The position numbers and the translations under genes are program-made. Below the pieces are notes generated by a model that did not search any database, was not told the DNA's origin, and saw nothing but the letters and a program-made list of their open reading frames with translations. This document shows, piece after piece, positions 7,960 to 14,793 of a stretch of 27,513 nucleotides of DNA. Every line of letters starts with the position of its first letter. Position 1 is the stretch's first letter. Source of the DNA: Candidatus Gastranaerophilales bacterium (lineage in GTDB: Bacteria > Cyanobacteriota > Vampirovibrionia > Gastranaerophilales > Gastranaerophilaceae); the NCBI GenBank assembly GCA_023662705.1, contig JAMPIM010000026.1, positions 1-27,513 of the forward strand, read 5' to 3'.

Positions 7960-8099
7960 ACAAAGGGAAAAACAAAACATAAGCAGCAAGTCGAGACGTT
8001 AGACTCAAGCTTAAAACAAAGTTCTTTTTATACTCTCTCTTAATATCCTCGTGTTTATTTAATGTTTGCTAAGAAACCTTAGCAAACTTTTTCTTTTTT
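7958..8099 (+). ncRNA. Candidate small RNA between gyrA and the SNF2 gene
   Basis: This fills the 356-base gene-free gap 7748-8103. A promoter-like block shared with two plus-strand genes ends at 7959, and a strong plus-strand terminator occupies 8064-8099; no open frame with a ribosome-binding site lies between. The implied transcript is about 140 bases. It contains an imperfect stem-loop at 7981-8012 (AAGC/GCTT enclosing AGTC/GACT with a 9-base loop), a pyrimidine-rich single-stranded middle, then the terminator hairpin. No Rfam family is recognised; 6S RNA or a regulatory sRNA are possibilities. The start of transcription is inferred, not seen. Confidence 0.5.
8064..8099 (+). terminator. 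Strong plus-strand intrinsic terminator with no annotated gene in front
   Basis: GTTTGCTAAG (8064-8073), loop AAAC, CTTAGCAAAC (8078-8087): ten perfect pairs, then TTTTTCTTTTTT. On the minus strand the stem is followed by ATTAAATAAAC, with no T run, so it does not serve the helicase gene that ends at 8104. Confidence 0.85.
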
Positions 8100-8103
8100 A
8101 ATG

Positions 8104-11100
8104 CTAGTCGACAGAGAATATTTCTTTAATATCTTCCATAGTCAATGACTTAGTAATATTTCTGTCAATTGAAACTACGCTGTCAACAAGGTCACGCTTA
8201 CGTCCTTTGATTTTTTGAATCTTTTCTTCAACAGTATTTTTGGTAATAAGTCTGTAAACAAATACTTTCTTCGTCTGACCGATACGGTAAGCTCTATCTG
8301 TAGCCTGATCTTCAACTGCAGGGTTCCACCATGGGTCATAATGGATAACATAGTCTGCACCTGTCAAGTTCAAACCGGTACCGCCCGCTTTCAAGCTGAT
8401 TAAGAATATCGGTATATTAGGGTTGTTATTAAAGTTTTCAACCGCCTTTTGTCTGTCTTTTGTCTTACCGGTCAAGTATTCATAAGGAATTCCTGAGCGT
8501 TCCAGCCAACCTTTAATGATATCAAGCATGTCAACAAATTGGCTGAATAGAAGAACTCTGTGTTTTTCCTGAATAATCTGTTCAAGCATGCTCTTAAGAT
8601 ATTCAAATTTACCGGATTGAATAACCCCTTTAACATGTTCTTTGTCATAAAGTTTAGGGTGACAGCAGATTTGACGCAATCTAAGCAATGCTGAGAAAAT
8701 TGACATTCTGCTCTTTTCAAGACCGTTAAGCTCGATACTCTTGAACAGTTCTTCTTTTGTACTGTCAAGGACTTCAAGATAGAAGTCTCTCTGTTCATCA
8801 GTAAGCTCACAATATGCCATATTTTCAACTTTATCAGGCAAGTCTTTTGCTACGTCACGTTTCATACGTCTCAAGATGAATGGGAAGATTTGGAGTTTTA
8901 ACCGTTTTTCAACTGTCTTATCCTGTCTTTCCATAATTGGCGTTACGTATCTGAAATTGAATTCGGCAACATTGAACAAGAATCCCGGCATTAGGAAGTC
9001 AAATACTGACCATAATTCTTCAAGTTTGTTTTCAATCGGAGTACCTGAAAGTGCAAGTTTATGGTCTGCAACAAGTTCTTTAACCGATTGAGCTGTCTGT
9101 GATATAGCGTTCTTAATATTCTGAGATTCATCCAGAATAATATATCTGAACTTGTATTTCTTAAGTTTTGCAATATCACGTCTTACGAGTGCATAGCTTG
9201 TAATAACAATATCATAGTTAGGAATTTCTTTGAAAAGACCTTTTCTTTCTGTTCCTGAAAGTTTTAAGCAGGATAATTCAGGTGTAAATTTCTGAATTTC
9301 AGCTTCCCAGTTAAATACAACCGTAGTTGGTGCTATAACAAGTGTCGGCATAGGCCCGTCAACTTCTTTAGCCTTTTGAAGCAATGTAAGTGCCTGCAAT
9401 GTTTTACCAAGCCCCATATCATCAGCAAGGATTCCGTTTAAACCATATTGATACATGAACCACAGCCAGCTGAAACCTTTAATCTGGTATTCGCGGAACT
9501 CAGCATTAACTCCTTTTGGAAGTTCAACCCCTTCTGATGTTGTAGAGAATGTAGAAATCTGATCCCAGAATTTTTGGAATTTTTCACTCAATACAAGTTC
9601 AAATCCCTGATTTTGAAGTTCTGTAATCAAACCTACACGATAAGTTTTAACCAAAAACTTGTTTTCGTCGTTTCTGTATGCATCAAATGAGTTGAATGAG
9701 CGCATTACCTGATATATGTTTTGAGCAGGGTACTCAACAAAGCCCAAGCTTCTTACGCGAGCATACTTTTCACCGCTCTGAATAGTGTTGTAAATGTCAT
9801 CAAAGTCAATGATTTCATCTCCGACCTGACCGTAAAGCTGGATTTCCATACTGTCAATGGATTCTTCTGAAAAGTCAACTTTTGCACACATTTTAAACGG
9901 TTCAGGAACAAGTTTAAAGAAATTCATATCATCTCGTTCTTCAAACTTCCAACCTTCTCCTGCTTGTTGTTTATAATAATTATAGAAATCAATAGCGGTT
10001 TCTTTTTCTAAAGCAAGGTTGTTTGTCTGCATTGGCACAAATTTGCAGGCAAGAAGCATGTTATAAGCCATTTGTTCATGCTGATAATCACGTTTAATCC
10101 AGTAAACAAGATCTTCTTCTTTACTTTTAACTGAAAGATATGGAGACTTGTCATGGCTCTTTGAATAAGGAACTCTCATGCCGGAATAATCAAATTCCAG
10201 AGATGCCTTAAGTGACTGGTCATAGTCAATTCCCAGTGTAACAATATTAACAGGCGGCTTATGTTCCATTAACAATTTGCTGATGTTTTCAGCAATTGTG
10301 ACATTCATTATTTCTCGCAAATGAGGTAATTCTTCATAAACAAATTTACCTCCATCTGCATCCTTAAGGTCAGTAAAAGTAGATTTAATAATGCTTTGCG
10401 GCAATTCATTCATCGCAACATTAATAGGAAATATTAAATTTCTGTATCTGCCCCATTTGATTTGTCTTGAGAAATATTTAATCTCTTCGAACGGATATGT
10501 GCATTCTTTGTCAGGACGAGTCCAGAATAATTCAAGAACAATATTTGTAGCACCGTTTACGTTTGTTGTCGAAACATCAAGGTTAAGATTCCATTCCTTA
10601 TCGGTAAACATAATTCGTTCTTTAGTTTTTTCATCCAGAACTTCTTCCAGTTCCGCCATTAAAGGAAATACAGGTGCAAATTTTGTAATAGGAATATCAT
10701 ACCAACCGGCTTTTTTATCCTGTTTAGAAATCTTTAAAAGAGTTTGGAATAAGTTCAATTCTGCTTTTTGTACATCGTTGAGCTGAAAATCAGGATTAAG
10801 TTTCTGAACCTCAATCAATGCTCTTAAGATAGTTTCCAATGAGCGCACAATCTTATTTGTAGCTCTGTCTCTAACAAGGATTGAAAAGAAATTCTGTCTT
10901 CTTTTCGGATTAAAGTGGAATATATAATTCCCCTTAGCTTTTTCTAATTGCGGAGCAACAATATCACTTAAATCAGGCTCTATATCATGTTTCTCATAAA
11001 GCCAGTTGTCATAAGCTCCTGTTTCAATTGCTTTTAATGCTACTGCAACAGAATGTTTACACCATTCTTCTTTTAAAGGGCAATTACATCTTGCCTCAAC

Positions 11101-11292
11101 CTTGTTTTTCTTAAAAATAAGGTCAGTAACATAAAAATCTTGATAATTACCCTTTACTTTACCTTTAAAGAAGTTCTTTTCAGGTTCTGCTTCAAGTAAT
11201 AAACCTTTTTGGTATAACTCATAACCGCGTCTCCAGCTGCCGGAGGTCGCGTTTTTCTTTAAATAATCGTAATTAAACTTATATTCACTCAT
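8104..11292 (-). CDS. SWIM zinc-finger SNF2-family helicase-like ATPase
   Basis: 1062 residues. An N-terminal SWIM finger is seen as CNC (69-71) and CKH (78-80), i.e. CxC-x6-CxH. A ~500-residue accessory region follows, then the SNF2 motor: Walker A DDMGLGKT (624-631), APTT (654-657), Walker B variant DESQ (721-724), SGTPIEN (749-755), LLFSQF (914-919), SLKAGGTGLNLT (966-977) and QATDRAYRIGQ (996-1006). All motor motifs are intact, so ATP-driven translocation on double-stranded DNA is expected. Bacterial relatives (RapA/HepA-like and Firmicute SWIM-SNF2 proteins) act on RNA polymerase or DNA-protein complexes; the precise role here is unknown. An in-frame TAG shortly upstream leaves the ATG at 11292 as the only start, though AAGGA is a long 14 bases away. 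It appears to be a single-gene unit, not a restriction or DISARM locus: no methylase, nuclease or other defence gene is adjacent. Confidence 0.93.
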   Translation of the reverse strand: MSEYKFNYDYLKKNATSGSWRRGYELYQKGLLLEAEPEKNFFKGKVKGNYQDFYVTDLIFKKNKVEARCNCPLKEEWCKHSVAVALKAIETGAYDNWLYEKHDIEPDLSDIVAPQLEKAKGNYIFHFNPKRRQNFFSILVRDRATNKIVRSLETILRALIEVQKLNPDFQLNDVQKAELNLFQTLLKISKQDKKAGWYDIPITKFAPVFPLMAELEEVLDEKTKERIMFTDKEWNLNLDVSTTNVNGATNIVLELFWTRPDKECTYPFEEIKYFSRQIKWGRYRNLIFPINVAMNELPQSIIKSTFTDLKDADGGKFVYEELPHLREIMNVTIAENISKLLMEHKPPVNIVTLGIDYDQSLKASLEFDYSGMRVPYSKSHDKSPYLSVKSKEEDLVYWIKRDYQHEQMAYNMLLACKFVPMQTNNLALEKETAIDFYNYYKQQAGEGWKFEERDDMNFFKLVPEPFKMCAKVDFSEESIDSMEIQLYGQVGDEIIDFDDIYNTIQSGEKYARVRSLGFVEYPAQNIYQVMRSFNSFDAYRNDENKFLVKTYRVGLITELQNQGFELVLSEKFQKFWDQISTFSTTSEGVELPKGVNAEFREYQIKGFSWLWFMYQYGLNGILADDMGLGKTLQALTLLQKAKEVDGPMPTLVIAPTTVVFNWEAEIQKFTPELSCLKLSGTERKGLFKEIPNYDIVITSYALVRRDIAKLKKYKFRYIILDESQNIKNAISQTAQSVKELVADHKLALSGTPIENKLEELWSVFDFLMPGFLFNVAEFNFRYVTPIMERQDKTVEKRLKLQIFPFILRRMKRDVAKDLPDKVENMAYCELTDEQRDFYLEVLDSTKEELFKSIELNGLEKSRMSIFSALLRLRQICCHPKLYDKEHVKGVIQSGKFEYLKSMLEQIIQEKHRVLLFSQFVDMLDIIKGWLERSGIPYEYLTGKTKDRQKAVENFNNNPNIPIFLISLKAGGTGLNLTGADYVIHYDPWWNPAVEDQATDRAYRIGQTKKVFVYRLITKNTVEEKIQKIKGRKRDLVDSVVSIDRNITKSLTMEDIKEIFSVD

Positions 11293-11431
11293 TCGCGTGA
11301 AACACTATCCTTTTCGGGTTTAACAATATAAAAACAGCAAGAAAAAGAACTTCCTAAAAATCTCTTCCTCAGCTAAAGGTCTATAACCTTGACTTTATTA
11401 TTGCATATATCTTTTTTTTTATCAATAGTTA

Positions 11432-11500
11432 ACATTTCTTAATAATTTACAACAAAAAAGGCAATTTTTGAAAAGAGATAAACTTTATATAAACATAAGG
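11432..11500 (+). promoter_or_regulatory. Promoter-like block, copy 2 of 3
   Basis: 11454-11500 matches 7913-7959 over 47 gap-free positions (about 37 identical), including AAAAAAGGCAATTT and ACTTTATA. ACATTTCTTAA at 11432-11442 lies 40 bases before ACTTTATA and recurs exactly, on the opposite strand, at 12689-12699. No good -35 hexamer is visible, which fits an activator-dependent promoter. Confidence 0.5.
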
Positions 11501-11522
11501 CAGATTTAATAAGGAGCTTCAC

Positions 11523-11726
11523 ATGACAGAACAAGAATTGTACGCTACAATGTCAGTTATTCCGGATCCGATTAAAAACGTATATAAACTTGATTCAAGA
11601 CAAGATGTTGAAGAAATCCAGCGTATTTGCAGAATCTTTGCTATTTCGGAACAGCAAGGTAATAAACATAAAATGTTGTCTATTAAAAACTTAGCGACAT
11701 TCAGATTGGTATTAAGTAATAATTAA
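11523..11726 (+). CDS. Small protein of unknown function, 67 residues
   Basis: AAGGAG lies seven bases before the ATG and a strong terminator directly follows, so the unit is clearly expressed as one short message. The protein is soluble and mostly charged, with no signal peptide or membrane segment and no recognised domain. It starts MTEQELYATMSVIPDPIKN; the middle (DVEEIQRICRIFAISEQQ) looks helical and amphipathic, and the end is slightly basic. The size and helical character would suit a small regulator or adaptor, but nothing in the sequence proves it. Its promoter region resembles those of the candidate sRNA and the 12780 gene, so these may share a regulator. Confidence 0.8.
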   Translation: MTEQELYATMSVIPDPIKNVYKLDSRQDVEEIQRICRIFAISEQQGNKHKMLSIKNLATFRLVLSNN

Positions 11727-11730
11727 TATA

Positions 11731-11756
11731 AAAAAAGACGCTTAGGCGTCTTTTTT
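11731..11756. terminator. Two-way terminator whose loop holds the opposing gene's stop codon
   Basis: GACGC (11737-11741), loop TTAG, GCGTC (11746-11750), flanked by seven A and six T. The minus-strand gene's stop is at 11742-11744 and its last three residues, KDA, are encoded by the stem. It serves both convergent genes. Confidence 0.92.
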
Positions 11757-12605
11757 ATTGTCTAAAGTTGGTGCAACAACTTTCCCGATAAGAACTTCTT
11801 CTACAAATCTGTCAATCGGTTTGATAGCAAGCCCTAAAGCTAAAAATCCGCCAATAGTCTTAATAAATTTGCCTTTTAAAGTTTTTTGCTTAAGTTGTTT
11901 TTGTAATATGCTTTTAACAGCTACATTTTCTGTCTGACCGCTTTTAAGCGCTTGTTCATAGCTTAAATATAAATCACTGATTTTAAATTCATCTGTTGGA
12001 TTTAATAAGTCTTTGCGCATTTTTATTAAATCCTTAATTGTTTTGTCTGCATACTTATGTATGTTATTTTTGTTGTTTGTATAAGCATGTTTTACATGTT
12101 TTTTATCTGATAAATCCATGTTATTAGAAACAATGCTTAAAAATTCTTTAATACATTCTTCGTCTTGGTTTGCGTATGCGTGCATTTTCCCGTTTGCAAC
12201 AAATTCTTCCGCAAGCTTGTTTACGTGTTCTTTTGTATTAAAAGTTATATTATCTTTTGTTGATAAACCAAACAATGAAAACAGATTTTGTCCTGCTTTT
12301 ACCGCTACAATAGGAAGACAAACGCTTGCCAGTCCTTGGAAAATAGCCTGTTCTAAAGCTCTTCTGGAGCTCGGACTGTATTCTGTCTGGTCGTTCTTGT
12401 ATTTATCATATACATCCGCTCCAATATATAACAATGCAGGTGCCCAGCTCAATGTAGCGTAGTTCCCTATAAGCGGGCGCATAGCTTCGCCTATTTCATT
12501 AGTGAATGCCGCTCCGCGCAACGGCCAATTTAGCAGCGGATCATTATATTCGTTATTGTTATTTCGAAAACTATTTGGGCTTATATTATTAATAGGTCTT
12601 ATCAT
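11742..12605 (-). CDS. Protein of unknown function, 287 residues, probably membrane-associated
   Basis: No domain is recognised. The N-terminal third has a conserved-looking stretch (NDPLLNWPLRGAAF, about residues 20-33) and two moderately hydrophobic segments, near 48-62 (ATLSWAPALLYIGAD) and near 92-115 (IFQGLASVCLPIVAVKAG). A charged, Lys/Asn-rich helical middle and another hydrophobic stretch near 250-265 (IGGFLALGLAI) follow. The ATG at 12605 is chosen as start, preceded by a GGAAAAG site. The frame remains open upstream to a TTG at 12713, but that would add 36 residues read through promoter-like DNA. The N-terminus RPINNISPNSF loosely resembles the NN..F motif of two other small proteins in the window. 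It shares its upstream region with the divergent 12780 gene. I think relatives occur in Gastranaerophilales, from memory only. Confidence 0.78.
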   Translation of the reverse strand: MIRPINNISPNSFRNNNNEYNDPLLNWPLRGAAFTNEIGEAMRPLIGNYATLSWAPALLYIGADVYDKYKNDQTEYSPSSRRALEQAIFQGLASVCLPIVAVKAGQNLFSLFGLSTKDNITFNTKEHVNKLAEEFVANGKMHAYANQDEECIKEFLSIVSNNMDLSDKKHVKHAYTNNKNNIHKYADKTIKDLIKMRKDLLNPTDEFKISDLYLSYEQALKSGQTENVAVKSILQKQLKQKTLKGKFIKTIGGFLALGLAIKPIDRFVEEVLIGKVVAPTLDNKKDA

Positions 12606-12688
12606 TGTGTAAAATCTTTTCCAACCAGTGTAGATATATTCTACTATATAAAGCAGTATATTGGAATAGATTGTTAAGATAATTTTTG

Positions 12689-12757
12689 TTAAGAAATGTA
12701 ACAATAAAAACAACTTGTGAAATTCGATAAAATTTATATACTTTATATCTATGTAAG
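12689..12757 (+). promoter_or_regulatory. Promoter-like block, copy 3 of 3
   Basis: ACTTTATA-TCT-ATGTAAG at 12740-12757 matches copy 1 at 15 of 18 positions. TTAAGAAATGT (12689-12699) is the reverse complement of the copy 2 upstream site, 41 bases before ACTTTATA. A sigma-70 reading is also possible: TTGTGA, 16 bases, TATACT. TTGTTAAGA is repeated directly at 12671 and 12686, which would suit a regulator acting on both divergent genes. Confidence 0.5.
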
Positions 12758-12779
12758 ATGAAACAAAAGGTATAAGAAG

Positions 12780-13217
12780 ATGGCAATTACATCAGCAGCA
12801 TTAGGAAGTTTATTAACAACTCAAGCAGATTATAACTATTATATCCAACAGCAAATGTACTGGTCTAACAAGTACGAAGCTAATATGGCAAAGCTTGAAG
12901 AACAAGTTAAATATGAAACCAAATGGGAAAGCGCTATGGATTCTGCCACTGATTCTTCAAGAACAAGAGAATTAAAAGCTAATGGTTTCGTCGTTGGAGC
13001 AAATGATTACTCAGAAGCTACAGCAAGAAGATATGCAGATGTTAAAGTTTCTCAATACGATGCAGAATTATCTCTTGAATTAGCAGATTTAGATATTGAA
13101 TACGATACAATGAAAACTATGTACGATACCTTAGTACAAGAACTTTCAGCTCAAAAAGATGCAGAAAAGACACTTGTTGGTACTTGTGCTCAAGATACAG
13201 GACTTTTAAATCAATAA
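12780..13217 (+). CDS. Small helical (coiled-coil-like) protein of unknown function
   Basis: 145 residues, acidic, almost entirely helix-forming, without signal peptide or membrane segment. The N-terminus (AITSAALGSLLTTQADYNYY) is Ala/Ser/Tyr-rich; residues ~30-50 and ~90-125 show heptad-like spacing of Leu/Met/Tyr and could form an antiparallel coiled coil. A single Cys lies near the C-terminus (GTCAQDTG). AAAAGG lies nine bases before the ATG. It carries the third copy of the shared promoter-like block and ends in a 7-base convergent overlap with folD. The size and helical build recall secreted filament or needle-type subunits, but no sequence motif of those families is seen, so this is only a shape analogy. 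The function is unknown. Confidence 0.8.
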   Translation: MAITSAALGSLLTTQADYNYYIQQQMYWSNKYEANMAKLEEQVKYETKWESAMDSATDSSRTRELKANGFVVGANDYSEATARRYADVKVSQYDAELSLELADLDIEYDTMKTMYDTLVQELSAQKDAEKTLVGTCAQDTGLLNQ

Positions 13218-14056
13218 TAATTAAAACGGTCTTGTTGATAAACCTTCGAAGCATTGAGCATAAGAGAAGCGATTGTCATAGGGCCGACTCCTCCGGGAAC
13301 CGGAGATATAAAACCGGCAGACTGAGATACCAAATCAAAGTCTACATCACCGGTAAGTTGACCATTTTCATTTTTGAAAATCCCTACGTCAACAACAACA
13401 GAATTTTTTTTAACCATCTTACATCTTACAATCTTTTTACCCACCGCAGATATGACTATATCGGCGGTTTTTATTTTGTCTTCAATATCAGAAGTATATG
13501 AGTGACACATTGTAACTGTAGCATTTCTCTTTAACAGCATTTGCGCCATTGGTTTACCTACAATATTTGAACGTCCTATTACAACTGCATCAGCTCCTTC
13601 TATAGGAATGTTGTACTCCTCCAGAAGCATAATAATACCTTGAGGTGTTGCAGGATAAAAGTAAGGTTCTAAGCCTATAGCTAATCTGCCGACATTTTCA
13701 GGTGTAAATCCGTCAACATCTTTTTTAGGTGAAATAGCTGTAACTACCTTGTTTTTATCAATATGTTCCGGTAACGGAAGCTGAACCAGAATGCCCGTAA
13801 CATCATCATTGTTGTTTAATTCTTCTATTTTGTTTAGAAGTTCTTGTTCAGTTGTTTCTCTTGGTAATTCAACAACTGTAGACTGTATGCCTACTTTTAG
13901 TGCTGCTTTCTGTTTATTTCTTACATAAATTTTGCTCGCAGGGTTATCTCCTACCAAAATAACAACGAGATGAGGTTTTTCAACCAGTTTCTCGACTTTT
14001 TCTTTTACCCCTTCGAGAACTTTTTCTGATGTTTTTTTGCCGTCTAATAATATCAT
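13211..14056 (-). CDS. folD: Methylene-THF dehydrogenase / methenyl-THF cyclohydrolase
   Basis: This bifunctional cytoplasmic enzyme interconverts 5,10-methylene-THF, methenyl-THF and 10-formyl-THF, feeding purine and formyl-Met synthesis. 281 residues, normal length. Seen: SKIYVRNKQKA with Tyr44 and catalytic Lys48, VQLPLP (91-96), KDVDGF (112-117), the nucleotide-binding GRSNIVGKP (161-169), and PVPGGVGPMT near the C-terminus. The usual PCTP is PATP (135-138), a tolerated change away from the active-site lysine. The ATG overlaps the stop of the CooC-like gene by one base (TAATG), so translation is coupled, and AGGAG lies within the end of that gene. It is the last gene of the five-gene operon. 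Its stop overlaps the convergent 12780 gene by 7 bases, with no terminator visible. Confidence 0.96.
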   Translation of the reverse strand: MILLDGKKTSEKVLEGVKEKVEKLVEKPHLVVILVGDNPASKIYVRNKQKAALKVGIQSTVVELPRETTEQELLNKIEELNNNDDVTGILVQLPLPEHIDKNKVVTAISPKKDVDGFTPENVGRLAIGLEPYFYPATPQGIIMLLEEYNIPIEGADAVVIGRSNIVGKPMAQMLLKRNATVTMCHSYTSDIEDKIKTADIVISAVGKKIVRCKMVKKNSVVVDVGIFKNENGQLTGDVDFDLVSQSAGFISPVPGGVGPMTIASLMLNASKVYQQDRFNYY

Positions 14057-14781
14057 TACTCGTTCTCCTGTGGTAAGTTAAGTCTGAAATAGAAATGTTT
14101 AACAGCATCTGCTATAGCATTTGAATCTGTATTAAAAGGTATAGAACCAATAATTTCAATATCAGATTCGTTCGCAAGCGAATAGATTTCTGTCAAATCA
14201 TCATTAGCAGCTTTATTGATAATTACTCCTAATTGTCCGCCTGCTGCGTATTTAGCAGAGTATTCATTGATTCTGCCTGCTAATTTTATAGATTCTGCTG
14301 TCGGATTAGTTACAACGAGAGCCAAATCTATATCAACATCTACCAGTTGATTCAGGTATTTTAAATCAAATTCGCAATCAAATAAAACAAAATCATATCG
14401 TTCAATGAATTTTTGAAGCGCATCATTAATTTGACCTGTAATCGGACAGCGGCAATCTTTTGAACCTACAAGCCATGAAACAATAATATCAGTCGTGTCA
14501 TCAAGCGAAACTACAATATCTTCCAGAGCCCATTCCACATACTCTTGTTTTGTCATGTGCTGCGGAATACCTGTTTTATACTCGTGTTTACCGCTTCTTA
14601 TACCATAAATGGTGTTTCTGATATCAAGTCCGAATGTATGTCCAAGTTCTCCTGTTAAATCATTATCAAATAATAATATAGATTTTTCAGGGAATTTTTC
14701 TTTCAAAACCTTTAATAATGCTCTGGTTATTGTTGTTTTACCGCTTCCGCTTTTACCTGTTATAGCAATTTTTGTTGTCAA
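14056..14781 (-). CDS. CooC-like P-loop ATPase (nickel-insertion / MinD-superfamily)
   Basis: 241 residues. KIAITGKSGSGKTT at the N-terminus is a deviant Walker A with the signature Lys10 and Walker Lys15, as in CooC, the dimeric ATPase that loads nickel into CO dehydrogenase. Residues 110-112 are CRC, matching the CXC metal-binding motif of CooC dimers, and LFDCEFDL (133-140) stands where CooC has its switch II. The start is a TTG at 14781, six bases after AGGAGA; the frame extends upstream to another TTG but through the previous gene's end. It follows the AsmA-like gene by 10 bases and is coupled to folD. No CO dehydrogenase gene lies in the window. Other members of the MinD/CooC group serve other metal enzymes or partition complexes, so the client is open. 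Confidence 0.85.
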   Translation of the reverse strand: MTTKIAITGKSGSGKTTITRALLKVLKEKFPEKSILLFDNDLTGELGHTFGLDIRNTIYGIRSGKHEYKTGIPQHMTKQEYVEWALEDIVVSLDDTTDIIVSWLVGSKDCRCPITGQINDALQKFIERYDFVLFDCEFDLKYLNQLVDVDIDLALVVTNPTAESIKLAGRINEYSAKYAAGGQLGVIINKAANDDLTEIYSLANESDIEIIGSIPFNTDSNAIADAVKHFYFRLNLPQENE

Positions 14782-14787
14782 AATAAA

Positions 14788-14793
14788 TCTCCT
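14788..14793 (-). promoter_or_regulatory. Ribosome-binding site that fixes a TTG start for the CooC-like gene
   Basis: AGGAGA on the minus strand, six bases before TTG at 14781; it overlaps the stop codon of the upstream AsmA-like gene (14794-14792). Confidence 0.8.

Noticed and set aside
8472..8828. 118-residue open frame on the same strand as the SNF2 gene, in another frame
   Set aside because: It lies wholly inside the helicase motor, has no plausible domain, and mirrors the coding bias of the real frame.
10391..10786. 131-residue plus-strand open frame
   Set aside because: It is antisense to the SNF2 gene, has no ribosome site and no recognisable protein features.
8104..11292. SNF2 gene as part of a DISARM or restriction-type defence island
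   Set aside because: No methylase, DUF1998, phospholipase D or nuclease gene is adjacent; the neighbours are gyrA and small unknown genes.
12606..12713. 36-residue hydrophobic N-terminal extension of the 287-residue protein, as a membrane anchor
   Set aside because: It needs a TTG with no ribosome site and is translated from AT-rich promoter DNA; a normal ATG with an upstream GGAAAAG is at 12605.
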